A DNA stretch of 64,000 bases from Acephala macrosclerotiorum (Eukaryota; Ascomycota; Leotiomycetes; Helotiales; Mollisiaceae). The stretch lies in the NCBI GenBank assembly GCA_014904845.1, contig MU119251.1, positions 226,253 to 290,252 on the forward strand, written 5' to 3'. The notes under the pieces were generated by a model. It did not search any database. It saw only the letters and a program-made list of their open reading frames with translations, and was not told the DNA's origin. Positions 35,535-45,869 of this stretch are shown here, piece by piece (position 1 is the stretch's first letter; every line of letters starts with the position of its first letter). The translations under genes and the position numbers were made by a program.

Positions 35535-37330
35535 TTTGGCGATCGCAGATGCAAAAAGACAGTCTGATTGTGTTGATTGTTGTCCTGCAGGTATCCGCCT
35601 CGGTCCGTGAGCCTTTTGGAAGATCCACAATACAGTACGTCTCAAATCAGATAATGAAACCCATTAATTGTCCTCAAACATCGGTCATGAACCAAACTTC
35701 CTCGCTTCGTTCGACGTTTCGTTCCAAGTCGAGGTATGACAGCAGTTTCGATATCGATATTTTCCGGAGAGAAGTGTTGAGAAGGAGGAAGAGAGCGTGC
35801 AGCGAGGGGATGGGATAGGGATAATATGTGGGGAATTGAGACGGGCTTGCGCTATCTGGGGATCGAGCAGGCTCACAATGTCCGCAAGCTGTGTGGGCCA
35901 TGTGGCCCCCGGAAAGTCTCCCACTGTCTAGCCCAGCCCCCGCATGGTATTAGTGGGAAAGCAACAGGGGGGCGACATGGCATACACGATACAGCACTCT
36001 CACTGGCCAGACCGATATATCTGGAAGGCGATATCTCAAGCATCTTCAGATCACCTCAACAAAGTTTCCCACGCTTCTGTCTTGCTGCGAACTTGCAGTC
36101 ATGAGCTTGTCTCCTGTTGCCGTCTTGGACACTCCTGTGCAGATCGATTACACGCCGCTCTCCCAAGAGAGCAAGAGAGCACCAGTGGCACTTGGTTGAT
36201 GACTTCGGGCCCGTCATCTTCCGGCCCACATTATCCAGAGCAAATTGGGTACTGGTTCCGCGATAGGCAACGGCTGCAGAACACTTCGGACGGACATGGA
36301 GGATGACGAGTCAGGTATATCTGATCTTTATGATGGAAGCTTCTCTGTTAAGAACTTCTGCAGCATTGTGATTCAGATTGCATTTCATTTTGGGTCATCG
36401 ATTCTGCTCGGCTTCCTTTTGCCTGTCTCCAATGTACGGCGGACGGCGCAGGTTTAGGCTCAACCAACACGCGCCGTTTTTGCCGTGTCATGTGAGACGT
36501 ATATGAGGTGCATTTCGGGTCCAGGCGATTGGATCTTATTGTGCACAATAAGAGTTGGTCTTCACACTTATTTTTTGGATGGTGCACTGACGGGTTGAGC
36601 ACTGGCGGGTTGATGCTCATGACAGGTGTGGTGTTGCCACGATTGTTGGCTTTTCGACTCCGCACTTGATGCCATCATAGACTCCCAAGATGGCTTGATG
36701 AGAGGCATTTATTCCCAAAAGGAAAAACATCAGATCTTAGGGTCTGGAGTATCCGGGGGAATGCGGGGGATAGGAGACTCGCTCTGTTTTCTGGCCTCAG
36801 TCCAAGAGTTCTTCCCGCAGCCTAGGGTGGATTTGGTGATGGAGATGCATTTTAAGGTTTTGAGGATGTCACTGACCAATAGTAAATCGAAGTCCGTTCG
36901 CGGGTCATACGTGAAAATAGAAAATCGTACCATTTGTGGAGCAGTCTTGCAGGTCTGACGTGCAAGGTTCACCGATCAGGTTAATTCTTGAAACTTTCGA
37001 CACTGTTTCTGAACGCCCTCTTCCCACGAGGCATCTGCATATCGTGGAGTTCAATCGTGGTACCATCCGTAGACCTGGTTAATATGAGATTTTGCCTCAT
37101 TGTGACGTCGACGAGGCCCAATTGAGGGACCGCTTCAGCCTTTGTACATTCCCATTGACTTCTAGATGATTGCATCTGGCTTCAGTCGGCATCTTTTGGA
37201 GGATTTCCTGAGGCGGTACTGATTGGATGTTGTGAGGCAAGATCCCAGCACCACGACCACGATATGCGTGACCTGCATCCTTGCGCAGGGCTTGACTGCA
37301 ACAGCCACGCAGCAGGGCTGCCGCACGAAT
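35535..37330. other. long upstream region of the FacB-like gene
   Basis: 1.8 kb between the FacB-type start and the 3' end of the SET gene. Contains several SYGGRG-type sites (listed separately). No ORF with a motif. Confidence 0.4.
36753..36768 (+). promoter_or_regulatory. paired putative CreA/Mig1 sites
   Basis: CCGGGG (36753-36758) and GCGGGG (36763-36768) fit the carbon-catabolite repressor consensus SYGGRG and lie four bases apart, about 1.2 kb upstream of the FacB-type ATG. Two more matches on the other strand lie closer (CCCCGG near 35907, CCCCGC near 35938). Closely spaced pairs are the functional form known in Aspergillus. Single hexamers are common by chance, so this is a hint only. 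Confidence 0.3.
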
Positions 37331-39091
37331 TTAGCTGAAGTCGTCCTCCTCATTGGTTCCATTACTCTCCTGTTGTTCCGGTCGTTCTTCGTCATCCATC
37401 GACCCGAGATATCGAAGTACAGACTCACTCTCCAGGAGCTTATTTTTCTGAGATCGGATTAGCTTCCATGCAGCCGGGGTCTCAATCGAAAGATAACCTC
37501 GTGGAAACATACCTGCATATCGACAACTGCAAGAGTTTTCTCCAAGAGAACGGTCTCGCTCTGTCTCAGCTGCAGGGCACTTCCTTGGCTTTGCGGAGTA
37601 ACGAGTGCTGTCCCTGCAAGTGTCTGCACCATATCCTCGCTTTCATACAATTTTTCCAGTTGTTGACGAATACGATCCTGCAACAAGGCAACAGCACGAA
37701 GTTTGAAAACGTCTTTGAGTTCGTGGTTCGAGATGAAGGATTCAAAATCGTCCGTGGCATCGGTAACATCAGATCCTTGCCAAAACACCTTCAATTGGCT
37801 TCGGGAGCCATCCGTTTGTTGCAGAACTCTGAATTCGAGACCATCTTCCTCATTAAGGCACATGAGGTACAGGAACGGACTTTCCCACTGGAAAGCGCCT
37901 TCTTCGTCCACTATTCGGACGATTGGTGGCCTTGCGAAAGCTGCAGCCTTTGCTTTTCCGAGAGGGTCATCCTCAAACGGCTCGAGAGTCAAGGTCAAGC
38001 CCTTCTCAATGCTCCCTGCATCTATGAAACCGTAGCTGAACAGCATCTCAGCCTCACTTTTAGAGGTACCATAGCTTATGGTGATCTCCGCTCCAATATC
38101 GAGCTTTACACCTGGTCTCAGAAGTAGAGAGACACCCTCAGACGTTAGTTCATAGTATGAATTTGGTTTCGAGGAATGGTTGACCATGTCAACACCTGGA
38201 ATCATTGATTCTCCTGCGTTTGGTAGTTCCAAACAACGTGACCTGTACCAGGCGTCTAGGAGGAGCCAGTCTCTCAGTTGAAAGGAATCATTATCCCACC
38301 AACACCTCTTGCACCAAGGTATGTCGGTAGTCACTTCGCGCAGTTCCTCATACTCTCGAAGCAGCGACACCATCTTGGCGGCCACTGCAGTCTGAACAAA
38401 TTGTCAGATGATTTTCATAGACAACGGCTAGTCCGAGCTTTGATTGCAAAATAATTTTGTTCGGATAGCACACCTTAGAACTGCGGTGGAATGAGTCATA
38501 AACGATACAGCACTGCCCGAGAAAGACTTCTTTCTCGAGACAGGAGATGAAAGCAATTACCGACGCAAAAAAAAATCAACACACCTCCAATGACGTTCCA
38601 ACCAACAGCATTCTCTCCTCCTCATTCCACAACGTGGGGAGCGGAATAGCGTCAGGAAGCATTTTGACATACTCTGTCCACGGATTGGACGGGCCAACAG
38701 TCTTTTCATCAGCGTGTGATGCAATCGTGATCTGCATCAAAAGAAACAACATAACATCGCCTCTCGTTGACTAGTTCGGATCAGCACGGTGCATTGCACA
38801 TCAAAATAGCCATGCAAAATCTACCTTTCTACCAAAAAGCTCCAGCAATTGCTTGAAATGCGCGTCCACCTTTGCATGTTCCTCCACAGCTTCGACACCC
38901 AGAACCAGATCGTGCGGTACGATAAGGAGTGTTGGCACGTCGAAGACCTCTTCTGAACTCAAAGCGCAAGACGTGACAAGACCGTAGCCTTTCCCGGAGC
39001 CAAGATCTTGAACACTGATGTCGAGGAAATTGACGTCGTTGAGCTTGGCCCAAGCTGGTAAGGCAGTGATGGGTAGGTGCGGGCGATGCAT
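37331..39091 (-). CDS. SET-domain protein lysine methyltransferase (RKM/SETD6/LSMT type)
   Basis: Four exons, 39091-38825, 38770-38585, 38391-37513 and 37438-37331, give 479 residues. SGKGYGLVTSCAL is the start of the SET fold near residue 35; the split domain resumes with DMVNHSSKPNSYYEL (the NHS active-site motif) and EITISYGTSKSEAEMLFSYG, where the Tyr completes the AdoMet/lysine pocket. A long insert between the SET halves and a C-terminal helical region (after VFWQGSD) correspond to the Rubisco-LSMT substrate-binding type. Such enzymes methylate ribosomal proteins or other cytosolic/nuclear targets. The last exon encodes an acidic tail ending NGTNEEDDFS; without that splice the frame would read to 37459. 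Confidence 0.9.
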
Positions 39092-39480
39092 TTTTATCGA
39101 TTGAGTTGAACGTGAATTATAAATCGAAGAGTTTAGAGATGTTAGAGGTTGAAGGTCGAAGCTCGTTCCCGCCGTTCTGAGCTTGATACATGGCACGTAT
39201 CAATATAGTCACGTGCAGTGGACCGAACGTCTAACCTTAGAAGTCTCGAAATTCAGACTAGCCTTGAAAGTTGCTTCTAAAATGTGAATATTTCCCCAGT
39301 CTTGTCCTCAGCTATTTACTTTCCAGATTATGTGCCTAAAGTCACTCGAGATATCACCACACCTTCCACTAGGTAGGGGCCACTCTCGAAGCGAAGCATC
39401 ACACATATCAAGCTCGCTTCAGATCGACAAGAAGTGTTAGGTGAGCTATCCTATCAAATTTAATTCTACGATTTCAAAGA
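39092..39480. other. promoter of SET gene / 3' side of the disordered-protein gene
   Basis: About 390 bp. Tandem orientation (both flanking genes on the minus strand). Nothing specific is visible. Confidence 0.4.
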
Positions 39481-42475
39481 TCAGTCGAGAGTGTACTTAA
39501 TATATCCACGGCCATCTCTCACACTCGCCAACCTTGCATCGGCTCTTTGCAACTCCTCCGCCTTGGTGGGTTTGGCCTTACGATCTTTCAAAGGCTTCCG
39601 CTTCTGCGGGAAGAACCGCACAACTCGAGCGCTACTATTTGGGCCATCTCTAGCCTTTTTATCACTCTTCTCATCAGAAGCCATACAGTCTTGAGCCGGT
39701 TCAGCCTGCTGCACTGGAGGTGAGGGCATTCGCATAACCCCTTTCCATTCCTCACGGACATCCCCATCTATTCCCAGATCATGAATCAAACCAATTAGGG
39801 TACCCTCCGTCGACTTCTCTTCCTGATCTTCTTTGGATTTCTCGGGCCGGACCGCTTTCTTGAGTGGCCCATCACTAGTAGAGCTCGATAACTTTGTGGA
39901 GTTTCCATGTTTCGTCCCGCCGCATATTGGTCCAGCAACAGCATTTGCACTTCTGAATTCGCTCGAGTTCTCGCTCAAGTTCCCTGGCCTTGTCGAACTG
40001 TTGGTTTTCATAGTAGTCACTGATCCAATCGACGGTCTCTTGTTCCCAAAGGGTTTCGAACAGTCCGGGTTCCCACCTTGATTCGTCGAACAGGTCTGGA
40101 TGGGGCTCAATGTCGTCGCTGAACGCCTTAGCTAATTGCAGAGCATTCCAGTGCTTTGGGAACGTACCACAGTGTTCTTCGGGGTAGTCCACGCCACATT
40201 GTTCCTCAGGTTTAAGCAAACGCTTTCGGTTTTCAAAGTCCTCTAAGCCTCCAAAATACTCGTCGACATTGGGCGTGGGAGCTGGAGCCTGCTTTTCGAT
40301 GCGAAGCGGTTCTGGCTTGTATTGAGCATTATCTTCGGGCTCTAATACTGAAGGGGATTCTGGAGAGTATTGGGCTTTCTTCTTTGGCTCAAATTCCAAC
40401 TGGGGCGCTTCTGGGACGCATTGATCTCTATCTCTGGACTCAAAATCCGGTGCCAGTGCACTCCAGTCTAGTGCTTTTGGTTCGTTTCGTGGCCTTTCAT
40501 TGCTTGCCAAGGTGGGGGATCGATACTCTTCTTGCACCTTATCACTATCTGTTCTTTCTGTTGTCGCTTGATTTCTTCGCGCAGCAGGCGGATAGTCTCT
40601 GGGCCTTTGTTTTTGATCAATGAGAGGTACTGGTGTTGGATCTCTTACTTTTTGAATTCCTCTTTCGGGTTCAGATCTCGGCCAGACCGTTTGTCGGTCC
40701 TCTACCCGCCGTCTCTCTCGTCCCGGCCCGACGACCCACATTGTCTCTTTTTGAGCTCCTTCACGGACTTCCCTATTCCCTGTTGGCCGACCTCTCTGCG
40801 AGTTAGGTGGATAGTCTTGCGACGGCTGTCCTTGAAAGCGAGGGCTGAGTGGTGCTGGCACATGCTTTCTGGTTTCTTGCTTTCTCCTTCCATACTTAAT
40901 TCTTGGCTGTGTCATGGTGCCCTCTGTCTGCTGTCCCCGTAGTCTCGGTCCAGGAATCCGTGTCTTCTCTGCTTGGATTCTCTCTCTGTTCCCTGCATTG
41001 GATATTGTCTGACTCCTTACTAGGCTAGGATAGACGTCTTGCACCTGTCGTACTCGAGGAGTAGAATGAGGTATTGGTGATAGGCCCTGAGGGTTTTGAG
41101 CTCTTCTGTCGGGTTCCCCTCTTGGCCGTTCATCCTGACAATTGTCTCTCTGCTGTCTCTCTCGATCTCCTCTTTCGGGTTTTGACAGACTTCTCTCCAA
41201 CCTGGACGGATGTTCTCTAGATGGCTGCCCCCGATGACTTGGATAAGGTTCTGCTGCTGGACGCTCATCTTCCTCGATACTTCGTTTCTGCCATCGTAGG
41301 GCTGGTGGCTTTACTGTTGGTACGTCACCCTCTTTACAATCTTCAACGTACTGGCCGTCACTCATCTGTGGCTGTCTGCCTGCGCCTTGCCCATTTTCCC
41401 ATGATGCAACAGCCGGTGCTGACCTCGTAGCATCCTCGACCCCATTCTCTAGGCTTCGTACTCGCTCCCTTTCAATCCTCCTTTGCCCCACCACTCCTGC
41501 CAAGGCATCTTTGCCGGTCTCCAAGGATGTCGATGTCGATAAAGGAGACGGTTCCAGGTCATGTCTCTCACCAGAGTCCCTCAATTTCCCCTGACCTAGT
41601 TCAGGCGCGGAAGTCCTAGGCTCTTCCCTATGCCTCTCAGCTCCCGCTTTAGGAGGATTACTTAATGACTTCTTCATCCCAGCACCCGGTCTCTCGTCGT
41701 CTGTATCCGTAGACCACCGGGACTGATTCGGATCTCGGAGCTGGTCCGGACCCTGAGAGTGGTTCGGTTCTTGTGACGGATTCATAACGAATTTCCCATC
41801 TTTATCCCGGTATATGAACTCTATAGGTGATCTAGGCGAAAGAGGAGAGAGTCCCTTCTCACTCTCCTTGATGGACCGGTTTGCAGCACCTGTCGAAATG
41901 GCTGTGTCCTGACTCTTGGTAATCTTTGCCGAGCTCTTCTTCCTCCCCAAACTCAGCATCCCTTTCAACACCCCCTTGATGCCACCCTCATCGCTCTTCT
42001 GACTATTTTCTGAGAGTCTGTTCTCCTTGTTCTTGCCTTTGTCTGTAGGCTCGGAGCCTTCGCTTCTCTCTTGTATGGTTGTCAGAGGGATAGGATTCCA
42101 CATTTCAGCAGCTCTAGTATCCGCCACCCTATGCCCAGGTCCTGCTTCCTCCTCATGCCTATCTTTCCCGCTCGAGCTAATAGAGCTCCAAGTCCCTGCT
42201 CTTCCGTCAAGAACCCTGACTTTACCACCTGTTTGCTGCTCCCACTCAGTTACAAAGTCATGCCGCGCCTGGATCACAGCTGGTTCTGTCTTGGACCGAG
42301 CAAGATGTGTTGGTATCTGTGGTCCGCATTCAGGACAAGCCCCAGGGAGGGGGGCTCCTTTGTATCTTCTCTCCTTGCACCCTCGTCGTCCTACTTTCCA
42401 ATCTTCGCAACGATTGTCGAGTTCAAGTTCCTTATGGGGGCAGCTCTCGTACTTGCGCACCCAGTAATGGCACAT
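39481..42475 (-). CDS. large disordered protein with Cys/His-rich N-terminus, hypothetical
   Basis: Two exons, 42475-39951 and 39874-39481, give 972 residues. The 76-bp intron (GTGCAA...CTACTAG) is inferred from frame: it joins ELERIQ to NDGPLKKAVRPEK; without it the ORF ends at 39875 after 866 residues. The first 50 residues (MCHYWVRKYESCPH, CKERRYKG, ACPECG) are Cys/His-rich and may bind zinc. Most of the rest is charged, Pro/Arg/Ser/Glu-rich and repetitive in character, so probably disordered. A helical block near residue 760 (DEYFGGLEDFENRKRLLKPE, then DWISDYYENQQFDKARELER) is the only ordered-looking part. No family recognised; no signal peptide or membrane segment. Confidence 0.7.
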
Positions 42476-42698
42476 TTCTAGGTGTTTGTTGGGTCGTCTT
42501 GTGTTGTTAGTTGTTTGTGTCGTTACTGTGAGTAGTTAAAGCCAAGATGGAAGAAAGAAAATGCAGTGATGAATCATATGCTGTACAAACCAACGTCATG
42601 CTTGTGAATCATTCCAGTTTATACAACTCATAGAGTCAAGCTTCGTATATACAATTCGTAACAGTCATTACATCTACCCTGTCATGTCAATGCCTTGA

Positions 42699-43850
42699 TC
42701 ATAACTTACTATCATCCTCAATTCCCAAATCCTCACAGATACTCTTCCTATCCATCCTAATCCCGAACTTCTTCCTGAGAATATTCTTATAGAACGGCGT
42801 CATGATCCACACCATGAGTAGGAAACCCCAGGAGTACAACGATGCATAGACCTTCTCTCCGTGATACTCCTCACTCAACTCCAAATACTTCTTCGGGTCA
42901 TCCGTGATGACTCCATCAACACCTTTGGACATACACCATCTCATGGACTTCTCCTGGTTGACGGTCCAGAGGAAGAGGGAGCGGTTGGCGTCACGGACTT
43001 CTTTCATGAAGGAGTTGCCGCAGGGCCCGACCATAGCGGGTTGTAGCATGTTGAATTGTACATTAGGGACTTTAAGGAATTGCCGTGCGTAGGGGATGCT
43101 CCAACCAATATGCGCCATAGGATAGCCTGGTAAGATCTTTTGGCAGAGAGGTACGTATTTTGCCTGCAACATGTTAGTGAGGACCAAGTTCAAAATCCTA
43201 GGCGACTTACATTCCAGCAGCCAAGCATTATTCGTTCGTTCCATGGTCGTATAGGTTTGACTTCCTGCAACGTCCTCGCGATCAAAGTGATCATCGTCGT
43301 CGCCTCATCATCAAGTTTGATATCCAACAACGCCCAAATATCTTCCAGACCAGGCGTATTCAAGTATCGTAATAAATCAAGTAACCTAGGCATCGATTGC
43401 CTTGGCTCCTTCAACGTCCTCAACTCCTTCAAATATTCCCACTCACAATCCGCGATCTTCATATCTTCCCCAAAACATCTCTTCAATGTGGCATCCTGCA
43501 TCGTGTAAGCAAAGCACGTTTCGTACCACCAGAATTCAAATATACATGTGACAACACCACCACGCCGTCTTTCGAGAGATGTATGTCTGTCTCGATCGCA
43601 TGCGCTCCGACTTCGACTGCGCCTTTGAATGCGCCCATTGTGTTTTCTGGGTATGCGGCTTTGTAACCTCGGTGCGCGATGGCTTGTGGTCTTCGCCCTT
43701 TCGTAGTCTCCATGGCAGAACTGAAGGATGCTTGGATGTTGTCAGTATTGTTCGAAGAGATGGAGATGTAGAGTTAGAGTTCAACATACGCGTGGTTGCC
43801 ATTGTCTTTTCTGGGAGCAATGGAGACTCTTCTGAACTCAAGATAGCCAT
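42699..43850 (-). CDS. glycerophosphodiester phosphodiesterase with C-terminal membrane helix
   Basis: Four exons, 43850-43790, 43730-43546, 43495-43211 and 43163-42699, give 331 residues. The GDPD signature is complete: AIAHRGYKAAYPENTMGAF, then HAIETDIHLSKDGVVVLSHD across the second intron, with the catalytic His pair and metal-binding Glu/Asp. KGVDGVITDDPKKYLEL closes the TIM barrel. A hydrophobic helix (LYSWGFLLMVWIMTPFY) near residue 295 suggests membrane attachment. Family reaction: hydrolysis of glycerophosphodiesters to glycerol-3-phosphate and an alcohol. The N-terminal exon adds about 30 Ser/Thr-rich residues. Confidence 0.92.
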
Positions 43851-45631
43851 CTTGTGTTTGCGATCTCTCTAGAAACAATGTATAGTGACAGCAGCACCTT
43901 GCCTCGAACGTGCTTTCTAGCAAACGTTTTACTGGACCACTACTTCGCGCAACAGTGAATACGCGTAAAGGAGCGGCAATAGGACAATTATATTCTCTCC
44001 TCCACAAATATTCCTCCGCTCGTCGTATACTCGGCGCAATCAGTCGTCGCAATGTGTATGTTTCTCTCGGAAAACAAATGAATGGGTGAACGAGTTGAAG
44101 GTGGTACTGGTCGAGGAGACGAGACTGCTGCAGCGTGCATGGACAGGCCTAATGATTCGCTGTCACAATTAACCTCAGCGCCACCGACCCTCTAAAATCG
44201 GAGACACAGCGTTAAGTCCTCTAACAACACGCACTTGCAGCCCGGAACTCTCGTGGTCCGATGCTGGTGATGGAAAAATGGCGCTAACCTCCCGTCGTAC
44301 CGGTGAACCCTCTCTGTAGCTGCAGACTGGCTTGACTTTGAGTATATAAGTTTAGATCTGCGGTGTCGCTGTTGTTTTCGCCTGAATTGATAACCATTCG
44401 CTAGTTCCTAATTGATCCTTGCCTATTCCTGATCAACATTGATGTGAGACATGTGTCCACTTGCCACAGCTGGAACGTCCCGCCGATCGTCCGCACCTTG
44501 TGCCAGAGAAGCGTCGACAGAAGTCTAAATAATCGTTGGAGCGCCAATAAATATTCTAACAATTAAGACCTTGGAAGCCTTGAAAGTTTGATTTGACACT
44601 AAAAGCCCAAGCAAGTGCAGAAACTAAATGCAATGATATGTACTGGTACTTTGTCGTTTGCCTTTGCGAATTACTCTGATCTTTCGGGATAAGTCTCTGA
44701 GCTTGACAGATTTGCCTACGTCTCATAATAGCAAAGCCCATACTGCCAAGCAGCAGTCCGCTTGTTTTCAAAGACCAATTCTTAAATATTCTTCAATCTC
44801 TCGATGAAAGTCCTAGTACCTAGTTCCAGACAGTGTCGAGTAGAGCGTGACAGGTAGTTGATCAAACCCCCATATCTATGATTCCAAGATATCAGACGAA
44901 GTGCCAACGCCGCCGCCTCGTCTCTGCATGCCTGGAATCATCAGTAGCGGTTTCGATGGGCGTTATGAGCAAGTTTCTTGCATGTAGAAACATTATGCAA
45001 GGCTTGGTAGTTTCAATAGGTAGTCGCGGGGAGACCATGCCATTGATTGATCTTCGAGGGTGTATATTTTGTTTGGTGGGATTTCCCATGATGATGTTTT
45101 GTGATCGTTGTTTCTATACGTTTTCCAGACTTGCGTGTTTATAGCATATTGCTTATGCTACCCCAAAGTATCGTTCATTATTGGGGACTGTCAGATCCAC
45201 TTCTTGGTTGATCTAGTAGGCAACAAGAGACGACGTTCATTATATTCAGGAACACTGAGATGAGGCAAGAATTACCGGTGGCAGCATACCGAGAATCCTT
45301 ATCGTCGAACGCTGTCATATAACACGGGTGCGGCTAGGGTTTTTGTCTCATGTCCAGAAAACCAGAGCACGCGATCATCATCGCAAAACCCAATATTGGA
45401 GCTTGAGGAAAGATGAAAGAATCTGCAAATCACAGGTGACACCGTATGCTCATTTTTCACTCAGGCAAAATCTCGGGCAAGAAGAACAGGTGCGCCTTCT
45501 CCTTTCCAGGCCCCTCGCTTAGCCTCCTTTAAGAAATATCAACGCGTTCGACCGCCCAAAAAATCAAAACACTAAAAGAATCACATTAAAAACGGCGCTA
45601 GTGATAGAAAAAATTGCAAGAGTTCAACCCC

Positions 45632-45656
45632 GATCAGTTTTCATTTTCAACTGATC
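45632..45656. repeat. short inverted repeat (hairpin)
   Basis: GATCAGTT (45632-45639) and AACTGATC (45649-45656) are perfect inverse complements around a 9-nt T-rich loop. Extending outward, CCC and GGG also pair around one mismatch, giving 11 of 12 pairs. It lies in non-coding DNA. Confidence 0.7.
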
Positions 45657-45759
45657 AGGGTCTAATCTCTACCATTCTACCGCGTAGCTAGATTTCCGAA
45701 ATTGGCGTGTGCTCTCGCTTTTGAGCTCGGGGCAGGCGTGTTACTCACTTTCCACCCTA

Positions 45760-45809
45760 GGAGCACAACTTGACCCGAACCATTTACCGTATGGCCGCGG
45801 TTGTGCTCC
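45760..45809. repeat. 10-bp perfect inverted repeat
   Basis: GGAGCACAAC (45760-45769) and GTTGTGCTCC (45800-45809) are exact inverse complements separated by 30 bp. They sit just upstream of a TATA-like stretch, so they could be a palindromic regulator site or ends of a tiny relic insertion. Confidence 0.6.
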
Positions 45810-45869
45810 CATGCTGAAATTTTGCCTATTTAAATCTATATACCTATTCGCGAGCTTGAAGGTGTGCTT

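Larger units (their letters stand above)
43851..45830. other. gene-poor interval upstream of the decayed ubiquitin-protease locus
   Basis: Two kilobases with no ORF over about 95 codons and no motif. Two inverted repeats near the right end are listed separately. A TATA-like stretch (TATTTAAATCTATATACC, about 45828-45845) precedes the coding-like DNA to its right. Confidence 0.4.

Noticed and set aside
35535..35645. Upstream in-frame ATG at 35645 extending the FacB-type protein by 37 residues
   Set aside because: The extension looks non-conserved, whereas MPGILPM directly precedes the typical start of FacB-type proteins.
45615..45700. Possible tRNA on the minus strand (GGTTGAACTC resembling a B box)
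   Set aside because: The T stem does not pair, and the hairpin between the parts does not fit an anticodon arm.
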